Positions 1 through 5,632 of a DNA stretch of 5,844 nucleotides are shown here, piece after piece. The notes beneath the pieces are model-generated. The model saw only the letters and a program-made list of their open reading frames with translations. It was not told where the DNA came from and ran no database searches. Source of the DNA: Methanomicrobiales archaeon (GTDB lineage: Archaea; Halobacteriota; Methanomicrobia; Methanomicrobiales; Methanomicrobiaceae); the NCBI GenBank assembly GCA_012523385.1, contig JAAYIO010000175.1, forward strand, positions 1-5,844, in the 5' to 3' direction. Positions within the stretch are counted from its first letter, which is position 1; every line of letters starts with the position of its first letter. The translations under genes were made by a program, and so were the position numbers.

Positions 1-34
1 CTTTCCCACATGTAAAACATCGGATTGGTATCAT
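1..34 (-). CDS. rpoN: DNA-directed RNA polymerase subunit N (Rpb10 homologue), 5' part only
   Basis: The first 11 codons of a gene running off the left edge read MIPIRCFTCGK. This is the characteristic opening of archaeal RpoN/eukaryotic Rpb10, a zinc-binding subunit of roughly 60-70 residues that helps anchor the D/L assembly platform of RNA polymerase. The first half of its zinc-binding site is visible as C6-F-T-C9 (CxxC); the second cysteine pair lies outside the window. It begins 30 bp after the rps9 stop codon, preceded by a purine-rich GAAGAGAT stretch that could be a weak ribosome binding site. Its position after rps9 is the usual archaeal order. Only the N-terminus is seen, but the motif is very specific to the family. 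Confidence 0.93.
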   Translation of the reverse strand, partial: MIPIRCFTCGK

Positions 35-64
35 GCAAACGATCTCTTCATTTTTTGTGATTAT

Positions 65-466
65 CTAACGATAAGACTTTTGGAATCTCGCACGTGCACC
101 AGGGCCGTGTGGCTTCTTTGATTCTTTCTGTCGTGAGTCATTTACCAGGAGAGTACGATCATAGACAAGGTATGCATCCTTAATCTTTGGGTCATTACTC
201 CACTTCACAATGCCACGGGCAAGAGCGGTTCTGACCGCTTCTGCCTGTCCCATGATTCCGCCGCCTCTGACGTCAATAGAGACATCAACATCATTCAAAG
301 CGCCCGGAACCAAAAGGAGTGGCTCAGAGATCTTCATCCTGAGCATCTCAGTGCCGTATATCTCAAGGGGTACAGAGTTAATGCGCACACGCCCTTTGCC
401 TTCGCGAAGGGTAGCCCGTGCAATTGCAGTCTTCCGTTTCCCACTTGTGTTAATTACTTTTGTCAT
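65..466 (-). CDS. rps9: 30S ribosomal protein S9 (uS9)
   Basis: The 133-residue protein has the usual length for archaeal uS9. S9 sits in the head of the small subunit, and its C-terminal tail reaches the P-site tRNA. Visible family features are the N-terminal GKRKTAIARA segment (residues 9-18), the S9 signature GGGIMGQAEAVRTALARG (68-85), and the basic tail ending GARARFQKSYR, whose terminal arginine is conserved. The start is the ATG at 466, preceded by a good Shine-Dalgarno GGTGAT (472-477) with 5-nt spacing. The gene follows rpl13 after 13 bp and precedes rpoN, so it is part of the same operon. Nothing is broken or unusual. Confidence 0.98.
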   Translation of the reverse strand: MTKVINTSGKRKTAIARATLREGKGRVRINSVPLEIYGTEMLRMKISEPLLLVPGALNDVDVSIDVRGGGIMGQAEAVRTALARGIVKWSNDPKIKDAYLVYDRTLLVNDSRQKESKKPHGPGARARFQKSYR

Positions 467-471
467 CTGAT

Positions 472-477
472 ATCACC
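472..477 (-). promoter_or_regulatory. Shine-Dalgarno site of rps9
   Basis: On the minus strand this reads GGTGAT, complementary to the conserved 3' end of archaeal 16S rRNA (AUCACCUCC). It lies 5 nt before the ATG at 466 and just after the rpl13 TGA, which fixes the S9 start and suggests translational re-initiation after L13. Confidence 0.75.
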
Positions 478-479
478 AC

Positions 480-902
480 TCAGAACTTTGCTCCGAGAAC
501 TGTGCTGATCTCACCCAGAGTCACAAACTTCGGGGTTGAAAGCCCGTCGATATGTGCCTCATCAAGGATCTCAAACTCAGCTCCCTGGAATTCATCAGGA
601 ACGCCAACATGTACCATGACACGGCGGAGTGCATCTGCACCACGTGCGCGTTTGTACGGAACCATTCCGCGTATCGTCCGCTTGATAATATGATCCGGGC
701 GGCGAGGGAAGAATGGACCACCCTCACGGGAGCCACGTTTTCTCTTGTGATCATAATCAGCTATTACGGTGGCCCTGCCTCCGGAAACCACGCACTGTTC
801 TGCATTCACAATGGCAATTTCCTCACCCTGGAGCGATCGTTTTGCAACGATACTGGCAAGCCGTCCAAGGCGAAGTCCTGTTGCATCAATAATTGTAACC
901 AT
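480..902 (-). CDS. rpl13: 50S ribosomal protein L13 (uL13)
   Basis: The 140-residue protein matches archaeal uL13, a large-subunit protein. The conserved N-terminus MVTIIDA-GLRLGRLAS (residues 1-17) is followed by a central basic region with GGPFFPRRPDHIIKRTIRG and the L13 signature around RTIRGMVPYKRARG. The reading frame also opens at a GTG at 911, which would overlap the rpl18e stop. I prefer the ATG at 902, because GAGGTGA (908-914) lies 5 nt upstream of it and the homologous N-terminus starts at this methionine. The rpl18e stop codon sits inside that Shine-Dalgarno, so translation of the two genes is probably coupled. The gene lies between rpl18e and rps9, as in other archaea. Confidence 0.97.
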   Translation of the reverse strand: MVTIIDATGLRLGRLASIVAKRSLQGEEIAIVNAEQCVVSGGRATVIADYDHKRKRGSREGGPFFPRRPDHIIKRTIRGMVPYKRARGADALRRVMVHVGVPDEFQGAEFEILDEAHIDGLSTPKFVTLGEISTVLGAKF

Positions 903-907
903 GCACC

Positions 908-914
908 TCACCTC
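908..914 (-). promoter_or_regulatory. Shine-Dalgarno site that decides the rpl13 start
   Basis: The minus strand reads GAGGTGA here, followed by GGTGC and the ATG at 902. The TGA inside this element (910-908) is also the stop codon of rpl18e. A GTG at 911-909 is in frame with L13 but overlaps the site itself, so it is unlikely to be the start. Confidence 0.7.
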
Positions 915-1273
915 AGAATCCTTACTTTTCTGCCTTCCGGATTCTGTTTAACGAGTTCTTCAATCGTCATACAGATACCGTCTGCATCAGTAATTTTTTC
1001 TTCTGCTGACTCACTGAATTGTATCGCAGCTACAGACACCTTCTGGGTCAACACACCACTCCCGAGAACTTTTCCCGGAACCAGTATGATGTCGCCATCC
1101 TGGGTATACCGGTTAATTTTGCTGATATTTACTTCAGCGTAATTATTGCAGGGGGCTTCCAGCCGCTTTGCAATATCGCGCCAGACATTTGCACCATATG
1201 CCCTAGGTGTCTCCTTAAGAGTAGATATGAGAGCGGAATAACGCGGATATTTCTTCGTCGTTGTTTTAGTCAT
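908..1273 (-). CDS. rpl18e: 50S ribosomal protein L18e (eL18)
   Basis: The 121-residue protein is the archaeal form of eukaryotic eL18, a large-subunit protein with no bacterial counterpart. Family-typical segments are visible in order: WRDIAKRLEAP (31-41), NYAEVNISKINR (44-55), the glycine-rich GDIILVPGKVLGSGVL (60-75) and AAIQFSESA (82-90). The ATG at 1273 overlaps the end of rpoD by 8 bp (ATGACTAA) and has GGAGG (1282-1286) upstream with 8-nt spacing. It is between rpoD and rpl13, the standard archaeal arrangement, and the overlap implies coupled translation with the polymerase subunit. Length and motifs are normal. Confidence 0.98.
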   Translation of the reverse strand: MTKTTTKKYPRYSALISTLKETPRAYGANVWRDIAKRLEAPCNNYAEVNISKINRYTQDGDIILVPGKVLGSGVLTQKVSVAAIQFSESAEEKITDADGICMTIEELVKQNPEGRKVRILR

Positions 1274-2102
1274 TTATATTCCCTCCGGATATATCGCAAA
1301 GAACATCCACCAGGCTGTCTGATTTCGTCTGAAGAACTTTTGCAGCTTGTTCAATAATCTGTCGCACCGGAATCGACCCGTCACCCTCTATATCAAAGAT
1401 GAATCGGTCATCTTCTGTCTGAACAGAGATTGCGGGTTTATCCCAGGTGTCTGCATTAGCAACACAGATTCTTTCACAAAGCTTGCACAGTATGCAGTCC
1501 TCAATTTTGCCATCAACGACTGCTATTTTCTTTCCCTTTATTTCAAGCACATCGCGTGGACATTCGTCCACACACATGCCACAGCTATCACACTTACTGT
1601 CAAACACAATCCGCGGATATCCTTTATATCCACAGGCAAGCGTTGGTTGCCATTTCGCATGCTCTGAACCACGGCCAAGCACAGCACGGGCTTCAAGAAC
1701 TACCTTCTGATCTTTTTCAAGTTTAACCAGAGGAATGTTCTCATCAACCGGTGCAGCGCGTGGATCCTGAGGAATCAGGTCACGGGAATAGACAGTCCTC
1801 GGCCCTTCTACACTGAGAGTGTAGACAGATGTGCATGCCGAACACCCTTCACCATTACATGAGCAGTCCTTTGTGAACACATATTCACTGAGGTCTGTCC
1901 TCAGGGGTATGAGCCCCAGACGGTGAACGAGCATCTCATCAAAGAGTGCGCTATCATTGTCATAGATAAGCACATCTTCGATGGCAAGTGTGGGAACTTC
2001 CCCCATCATTGTTCTTCTTAATGAATTTACAAATGCCGAGGGAAAGCCTGAAATGATAAAACGGGCGACGTTATCATCCAACCTGCTGAATGAAAGGTGC
2101 AT
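1266..2102 (-). CDS. rpoD: DNA-directed RNA polymerase subunit D (Rpb3/AC40, bacterial alpha homologue) with ferredoxin-like domain
   Basis: The 278-residue protein forms, with subunit L, the platform on which archaeal RNA polymerase assembles. The alpha-like core begins with FIISGFPSAFVNSLRRTMMGEVPTLAIEDV (about 15-44) and resumes after residue 225 to the C-terminal dimerisation region. C80, C82, C87 and C90 form a zinc-site-like cluster as in Rpb3. Inserted at about 165-216 is a ferredoxin-type domain with two full motifs: C171-x2-C174-x2-C177-x3-C181-P and C203-x2-C206-x2-C209-x3-C213. All eight ligands for two [4Fe-4S] clusters are present, as reported for Methanosarcina D; some other archaea keep one or none. 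The start at 2102 has AGGAGAG upstream. It is 3 bp after rps11 and overlaps rpl18e by 8 bp. Cluster occupancy is inferred, not seen. Confidence 0.98.
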   Translation of the reverse strand: MHLSFSRLDDNVARFIISGFPSAFVNSLRRTMMGEVPTLAIEDVLIYDNDSALFDEMLVHRLGLIPLRTDLSEYVFTKDCSCNGEGCSACTSVYTLSVEGPRTVYSRDLIPQDPRAAPVDENIPLVKLEKDQKVVLEARAVLGRGSEHAKWQPTLACGYKGYPRIVFDSKCDSCGMCVDECPRDVLEIKGKKIAVVDGKIEDCILCKLCERICVANADTWDKPAISVQTEDDRFIFDIEGDGSIPVRQIIEQAAKVLQTKSDSLVDVLCDISGGNIND

Positions 2103-2105
2103 CTA

Positions 2106-2501
2106 TCAGACTCTCCTGCCCCTTCGTCCACCTTTTGCACGAATGGCATCATGTGGTACAGGGGTGACATCTTCAATTCGTCCGATACGCATACCAGCAC
2201 GTGCAAGTGCACGAATGGCTGCCTGAGCTCCGGGTCCCGGGCTTCGCTGCTTACCGCGGCCTGGTGCACGAACTCTGACGTGAACACCGACAAAGCCTTT
2301 TTCCCGTGCCTGCTGGGCAACGTTTATTGCCATCTGCATTGCAGCGTATGGTGAACTTTCATTCCGTGCCTGCTTTACCACCATTCCGCCACTGGACTTT
2401 GTAACCGTCTCAGCGCCGGACAGGTCGGTAACGGTGATGACCGTATTATTGAATGAAGCAAAGATATGCGCAATGCCCCATTTTTCTTCAGGTGCTGCCA
2501 T
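2106..2501 (-). CDS. rps11: 30S ribosomal protein S11 (uS11)
   Basis: The 131-residue protein is uS11, on the platform of the small subunit near the mRNA exit. Visible features are KWGIAHIFASFNNTVITVTDLSG (7-29), the SSGGM-VVK stretch (36-43), SSPYAAMQMA (49-58), and the C-terminal signature region GPGAQAAIRALARAGMRIG (89-107). It ends in the arginine-rich RAKGGRRGRRV tail. The ATG at 2501 shares one base with the rps4 TAA stop (TAATG), and AGGAGG (2511-2516) lies upstream inside the rps4 coding end. Translation of the two genes is therefore probably coupled. Length and motifs are typical for archaea. Confidence 0.98.
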   Translation of the reverse strand: MAAPEEKWGIAHIFASFNNTVITVTDLSGAETVTKSSGGMVVKQARNESSPYAAMQMAINVAQQAREKGFVGVHVRVRAPGRGKQRSPGPGAQAAIRALARAGMRIGRIEDVTPVPHDAIRAKGGRRGRRV

Positions 2502-3049
2502 TACTGTCGCCCTCCTTTGATAATGCGTTCACGCTCAGGATGGACATCACTCGTTAAGGGGGATGGACCATAGTAGGTGATAGCGCCCTCTTCACTGCGT
2601 TTAATGTGATAGCCGGGGATGGTGATCTTTCTTCCACCAACGGCAATATGCCCGTGGGTAATGAACTGACGTGCCTGCTTAGGTGACCGTGCAAGACCCC
2701 GCCTGTAGACCATTGTCTGAAGACGGCGTTCCAGTGCATTCTCTATTTTCATTGCAAGAACGTCACTTGTACCTGCATTTTCACCAAGCAGTCCATTCCG
2801 GAACAGATGGCCGAGGAGTTCCTCTTGTTTTCTTGCAACGAGCACTTCATTTGTTGAAGATGATTTCATTGCAAGAAGGTCACGTGCAGCCTGCCGGTAA
2901 TCTCTGAGAGTAGTGCCCGCTTTCCAAAGCTCGCGCTTATTACGGAGACCGTATTCTATAACCAGACGAATTTCCTCTTCAATACGGGTCTTTTCGAACC
3001 GTCTTTTCGGAGTTTCATACGTTTTGTGGTTTTTTCCTGGATAACCCAT
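2501..3049 (-). CDS. rps4: 30S ribosomal protein S4 (uS4)
   Basis: The 182-residue protein is archaeal uS4, an early-assembling 16S rRNA-binding protein at the mRNA entry side of the small subunit. The N-terminal MGYPGKNHKTYETPKRRFEKTR is the usual archaeal opening. An S4 RNA-binding domain occupies about 107-152, with LERRLQTMVYRRGLA (107-120), ARQFITHGHIAVGGRKITIPGY. Archaeal S4 lacks the zinc site found in some bacterial forms, and none is seen here. The ATG at 3049 is preceded by TGAGG, overlapping the rps13 stop, with 9 bp between the genes. It lies between rps13 and rps11, the conserved archaeal order, and looks intact and ordinary. Confidence 0.98.
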   Translation of the reverse strand: MGYPGKNHKTYETPKRRFEKTRIEEEIRLVIEYGLRNKRELWKAGTTLRDYRQAARDLLAMKSSSTNEVLVARKQEELLGHLFRNGLLGENAGTSDVLAMKIENALERRLQTMVYRRGLARSPKQARQFITHGHIAVGGRKITIPGYHIKRSEEGAITYYGPSPLTSDVHPERERIIKGGRQ

Positions 3050-3058
3050 ATCAAAACC

Positions 3059-3508
3059 TCAGTTCTTCTTCCTTCTTACACCAACAATGGTGCCAGTACG
3101 GCCTGTAGACTTTGTACGCTGTCCACGCACTTTCTGACCGGTGTCATGACGAATGCCCCGATAGCTGCGAATCTTGCGCATCCGGTTGACATCCTCTTCA
3201 ATAGCCATTCTTAAGTCCTGACCGAGAAGCTGTTGGGCTTCTCCGGTGTAGACATCTTTCTGCCTGTTAAGCATCCAGGTTGGCACATTTTCCTTGTAAC
3301 TGGCAATTGCCGCACGAATGCGGTCAACCGGTTCTTCTTCGAGCAGACCCAGAGTTGCCTGTGGATCTACATCTGCAAGGTTTGAAATTACAGATGAAGT
3401 ATGCATACCGATACCCGCAAGTCCGGTTAATGCAATTAGTACCGATTTAGTACCGTCAAGGTCAGTGTTTTCAATCCTGACAAAGTATTTGATCTCTTGC
3501 TCTTCCAT
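3059..3508 (-). CDS. rps13: 30S ribosomal protein S13 (uS13)
   Basis: The 149-residue protein is archaeal uS13, in the head of the small subunit, contacting the P-site tRNA and the B1 bridges to the large subunit. A helix-two-turn-helix segment LTGLAGIGMHTSS is visible at 27-39. The conserved S13 signature RSYRGIRHDTGQKVRGQRT lies at 114-132, and the tail is highly basic (GVRRKKN). The ATG at 3508 has GTGAGG (3517-3522) upstream with 8-nt spacing, partly inside a small inverted repeat. An upstream ATG at 3525 is followed at once by TGA and is not a start. This is the first protein gene of the operon, 39 bp after tRNA-Ser and probably on the same primary transcript. Confidence 0.98.
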   Translation of the reverse strand: MEEQEIKYFVRIENTDLDGTKSVLIALTGLAGIGMHTSSVISNLADVDPQATLGLLEEEPVDRIRAAIASYKENVPTWMLNRQKDVYTGEAQQLLGQDLRMAIEEDVNRMRKIRSYRGIRHDTGQKVRGQRTKSTGRTGTIVGVRRKKN

Positions 3509-3517
3509 TAAGCTAGC

Positions 3518-3530
3518 CTCACATTGTGAG
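3518..3530 (-). repeat. Small inverted repeat overlapping the rps13 ribosome binding site
   Basis: The minus strand reads CTCAC-AAT-GTGAG, a 5-bp perfect stem with a 3-nt loop that can gain one U-G pair. Its 3' arm contains most of the GAGG Shine-Dalgarno of rps13 (3517-3520), so folding would hide the ribosome binding site. The inverted repeat is plain in the sequence, but a regulatory role is only inferred. A 5-bp hairpin can arise by chance. Confidence 0.4.
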
Positions 3531-3547
3531 AGATATACTCTTTAAAG

Positions 3548-3631
3548 CGTTGAGGGAGGGATTTGAACCCCCGCGTCCCAAGGGACACGGGGTTAGCAAC
3601 CCCGCGCCATGCCTGGCTTGGCTACCTCAAC
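3548..3631 (-). tRNA. tRNA-Ser (anticodon GCT)
   Basis: This 84-nt gene folds as a class II tRNA. The acceptor stem is GTTGAGG/CCTCAAC with discriminator G. The D stem is GCCA/TGGC, and the anticodon stem CGGGG/CCCCG closes the loop TTGCTAA, giving anticodon GCT at 3595-3597, which reads AGC and AGT serine codons. A long variable arm with stem GTCCC/GGGAC is diagnostic of serine/leucine/class II. The T arm is GGGGG-TTCAAAT-CCCTC with one G-U pair. No intron is present, and CCA is not encoded since CTT follows, as is common in archaea. It stands 39 bp ahead of rps13 in the same orientation, so it may be cut out of the ribosomal operon's leader. Confidence 0.97.
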
Positions 3632-3693
3632 AGAGATAATCTCGCATCATTACGACACTCGCAACACGAACTATCGTCTTGCTCCATGAATGT

Positions 3694-3726
3694 TACCCTA
3701 TTGAATAGTAAAAGAAGGGTATTAAA
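3694..3726 (-). promoter_or_regulatory. Possible promoter of the tRNA-Ser/rps13 operon with inverted repeat
   Basis: In the spacer between dys and tRNA-Ser, the minus strand carries TTTAATA (3726-3720), the best TATA-like element I can find. By the usual archaeal spacing of about 25 bp, transcription would start near 3698, leaving a leader of roughly 67 nt before the tRNA. A perfect 6-bp inverted repeat, TACCCT (3721-3716) and AGGGTA (3699-3694), lies between the TATA-like box and that predicted start. It could be an operator, part of the dys transcript end, or chance. No strong BRE is evident. Confidence 0.3.
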
Positions 3727-3736
3727 CGTGTCGGTC

Positions 3737-4708
3737 CTAAAAGAATGACGGCGGCGTATTTCGCGTTAAATCCATACATTTCAACCCGGATACGACAAGG
3801 GGAAGCGCTATTGTCGCATCACAGAACACCTGAACCTTAAGGGAACTTGCCGACTCCTTTCCCCAGCTGATAGCCTCCTCAAAGGTACAACCGGAAAGGC
3901 CACCCCAGTGAGGAGCATCTGTTGTGTATTGTATAGCGTATGCATGCCCTCCACGATCGTTATCATGGACTGACGCGATGACCTGCGTCTGCTGAATGAA
4001 GTTCTTGGGAACACCGCCGCCGATATAAATTACGCCGGTTTTCTCTGAATTTTCGACCATTCGGGTGATTTCGTCCGCGTCTTTCAACTGGTCAATAGTA
4101 ATGTCAGTTCCATTCCTCCGTGCCATCAGGAGAGCAATGCCAATCGATGAATCGGCTAATGCCGGGATAAAGATTGGTACTCCGGCCTTTTTGCATGCAG
4201 ACACAAGAGATTGCCCTGAAGGCCACATCTTTTGTAGATGCGCGACCAGTTCTCCAATGAATTCGCGGGATGAACCGGCATAGGGCGATATTGAACGGGC
4301 GTATTCAGCGATTATACGGTCAACGCTCCTGAATTCATCCTCATACGCAAACACATCATACATCCGGTCAATTCCTTTGCTGAAGAGCTCTTCATCGTCT
4401 ACATGGTGATGACCACGATAATGGTGCACACCCTGATGTTCACAGATGTCGTGAAAAATATTCGCACCGGTTGAGACAATGGCATCCACATAGCGATTTT
4501 CAACAAGTTCGATAAGACACGCCTGCATCCCAGCGGGAATCATCGCACCGGAAAGCCCCAGAAAAATGGTGCAGTCGGTATCTTCGATCATCTGTTTCCA
4601 GATATTCAGAGATTCGCCAAGCTTTCTCCCCTGGAACCCGCTATGTGCCATATTCTGAAGAAGCGCGTCAATCTCGCGCACGGGCTGTACAGGAATGATC
4701 GGTCTCAT
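3737..4708 (-). CDS. dys: Deoxyhypusine synthase
   Basis: The 323-residue protein is of the deoxyhypusine synthase family. It uses NAD and spermidine to transfer a 4-aminobutyl group to one lysine of translation factor aIF5A, a cytoplasmic step of hypusine formation. Conserved segments are GFQGRKLGESLNIWKQM (24-40), FLGLSGAMIPAG (49-60) and STGANIFHD (79-87) in the NAD region, GGGVPKNF (230-237), and GGHAYAIQYTTD (253-264). The catalytic lysine is K284 in FEEAISWGKE, so this looks like a true synthase, not one of the paralogues lacking that lysine. The start at 4708 is the only ATG available: an in-frame stop lies a few codons upstream. No clear Shine-Dalgarno is present, so the mRNA may be short-leadered or leaderless. 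Its spacing from neighbours suggests its own promoter. Confidence 0.95.
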   Translation of the reverse strand: MRPIIPVQPVREIDALLQNMAHSGFQGRKLGESLNIWKQMIEDTDCTIFLGLSGAMIPAGMQACLIELVENRYVDAIVSTGANIFHDICEHQGVHHYRGHHHVDDEELFSKGIDRMYDVFAYEDEFRSVDRIIAEYARSISPYAGSSREFIGELVAHLQKMWPSGQSLVSACKKAGVPIFIPALADSSIGIALLMARRNGTDITIDQLKDADEITRMVENSEKTGVIYIGGGVPKNFIQQTQVIASVHDNDRGGHAYAIQYTTDAPHWGGLSGCTFEEAISWGKESASSLKVQVFCDATIALPLVVSGLKCMDLTRNTPPSFF

Positions 4709-4713
4709 ACTAA

Positions 4714-4731
4714 TATCAGGGAATTATCAGG
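4714..4731 (-). repeat. Direct repeat CCTGATA at 11-bp period before dys
   Basis: The minus strand reads CCTGATA-ATTC-CCTGATA and then TTAGT before the dys ATG. The two identical 7-mers (4725-4731 and 4714-4720) are spaced 11 bp, about one helical turn, so they would present the same face to a DNA-binding protein. This is a candidate operator; function is inferred only. Confidence 0.4.
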
Positions 4732-4754
4732 TGAAATAGAATACTATCTGCTAC

Positions 4755-4761
4755 AAAAAAA
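4755..4761 (-). terminator. T-tract terminator after the four-CBS gene
   Basis: The minus strand has seven consecutive T residues starting 8 nt after the TAA stop of the CBS gene, following ATTCCC. Archaeal RNA polymerase terminates at U-rich tracts without needing a hairpin, so this is a plausible transcript end before dys. There is no convincing stem just upstream. Confidence 0.5.
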
Positions 4762-4769
4762 GGGAATTA

Positions 4770-5546
4770 TTATAATGCAACGAGCATTGAATACTTTGAG
4801 ATAATTCCGTGGAGTTTTCCATTTTTGGTGACAGGAATCGCGCTTATCCCTTTTGATACAATCAATTCGATAAACTCCGAAACGGGTGTATTCTCATCAA
4901 GAGTGAGCGCAGGTGCTGTCATGATATCCCTGACAAAGAGATTTTTAATCTGGTTATCCTGATGTTTATCTGCCACATTTGTTTTGAAATCACGCATTGA
5001 CCGTGCAACATCCGTTTCCGTAACAATGCCGGCAATGACGCTATCATCCATAACAACAAATTTTGTCATCTTTTCATCAAGCATGCGTCTCCTCAGGTGA
5101 ACGACCCTCTCATCCTGACCAATTACTGCTGCATTCTGAATCAATTTTTCCGTAGTGGTATTGGGAACCATCGCTTTAAGAAGATCCGTTGCATCAACCT
5201 TTCCGATGAACTTATGCTCACTATCAAGCACGACAACTAATTTAAATTCCTGAAGAAGCGGAATGAGAATTTCTGCCTCTTGATCCCCATAAACTGAGGT
5301 GTAATTTTCATCAGTCTGGTTCGAAACGTGAATCTGCGTTGGTGACAGAGTGGATGTCTTCTTGCTGCCCAGTGTTTCTGCAATAGCTGCCCGTGAAATA
5401 GTTCCCATTACTGAACCGTTGTGGGTTACGATCAGAGGGTCTGCGCCCTCTGCAAGCATTTTATCAAGCGCTTCGGTAATTGGAGCAGATTTAGCAACAG
5501 TAATCGGTTTGGACATCACATCTTTGACAAATAAATTCTGACTCAT
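4770..5546 (-). CDS. Four-CBS-domain protein (two Bateman modules), ligand unknown
   Basis: The 258-residue protein consists almost entirely of four CBS domains, at about 6-60, 70-127, 135-188 and 202-258. CBS pairs form Bateman modules that commonly bind adenosine nucleotides or S-adenosylmethionine and act as sensors; the ligand cannot be told here. Repeat-defining segments are VKDVMSKPITV (7-17), KFIGKVDATDLL (112-123), IAGIVTETDVARSM (171-184) and VRDIMTAPALTL (205-216). The first and fourth domains both open with NLFV-x-D-x-M, suggesting internal duplication. No membrane segment, signal peptide or catalytic domain is visible. I choose the ATG at 5546, with AGGA upstream; an in-frame ATG at 5567 would add seven residues (MYPGSGI) outside the first domain. 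Another CBS-protein gene lies just upstream. Confidence 0.9.
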   Translation of the reverse strand: MSQNLFVKDVMSKPITVAKSAPITEALDKMLAEGADPLIVTHNGSVMGTISRAAIAETLGSKKTSTLSPTQIHVSNQTDENYTSVYGDQEAEILIPLLQEFKLVVVLDSEHKFIGKVDATDLLKAMVPNTTTEKLIQNAAVIGQDERVVHLRRRMLDEKMTKFVVMDDSVIAGIVTETDVARSMRDFKTNVADKHQDNQIKNLFVRDIMTAPALTLDENTPVSEFIELIVSKGISAIPVTKNGKLHGIISKYSMLVAL

Positions 5547-5581
5547 TATGCCACTTCCTGGATACATAGATCCTATTCAAA

Positions 5582-5600
5582 ATCCTGTTTTTCACAGGAT
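5582..5600 (-). repeat. Inverted repeat ATCCTGT-N5-ACAGGAT upstream of the four-CBS gene
   Basis: This is a perfect 7-bp inverted repeat with a 5-nt centre (GAAAA on the minus strand). As RNA it would form a hairpin in the leader of the CBS gene, ending 35 nt before the preferred ATG. As DNA it could be a binding site for a dimeric regulator near the predicted transcription start. The symmetry is directly visible; the role is not. Confidence 0.55.
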
Positions 5601-5630
5601 CAAGGTTAAATATTCAACAGACCTGTTCAT
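5592..5630 (-). other. Possible 12-codon leader ORF
   Basis: The minus strand has ATG at 5630, a 12-codon frame MNRSVEYLTLIL and TGA at 5594-5592. GGAGG (5638-5642) stands 7 nt before the ATG, a better ribosome binding site than that of the downstream CBS gene. That GGAGG lies in the 3' arm of the 10-bp hairpin at 5633-5665, and the stop falls at the hairpin at 5582-5600. A frame this short can be chance, and a TATA-like element inside it argues against it being transcribed. Confidence 0.2.
5606..5627 (-). promoter_or_regulatory. TATA-like element and short palindrome, possible promoter of the four-CBS gene
   Basis: The minus strand carries ATATTTAA (5613-5606), a moderate TATA-like element. 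Usual archaeal spacing would start transcription near 5584, giving a leader of about 38 nt to the ATG at 5546. A palindrome AACAG-N2-CTGTT (5616-5627) adjoins it upstream. It shares the CCTGTT/ACAG half-site with the inverted repeat at 5582-5600, so similar half-sites flank the TATA-like box. No clear BRE is seen. Confidence 0.3.
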
Positions 5631-5632
5631 GA

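Noticed and set aside
903..911. GTG at 911 as the rpl13 start
   Set aside because: It would sit on top of the Shine-Dalgarno. The ATG at 902 has GAGGTGA at good spacing and matches the family N-terminus.
552..1142. Long plus-strand open frame of 196 codons
   Set aside because: It lies opposite rpl13 and rpl18e, both with unmistakable family motifs. Its translation has no recognisable domain and no good ribosome binding site.
3633..3643. GAGAT-A-ATCTC palindrome just 5' of tRNA-Ser
   Set aside because: Five-bp arms with a one-base centre cannot fold into a hairpin, and it lies next to a tRNA end with no other supporting signal; probably chance.
3622..3687. 21-codon minus-strand frame MEQDDSSCCECRNDARLSLLR before tRNA-Ser
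   Set aside because: It has a cysteine-rich CCEC and a weak AGGG upstream, but its last codons and stop lie inside the tRNA acceptor and D-arm region, so it is most likely a chance frame in the leader.
5547..5567. ATG at 5567 as the start of the four-CBS protein
   Set aside because: The extra seven residues are outside the first CBS domain, and the AGGATC before it is too close to the ATG. It cannot be fully excluded.
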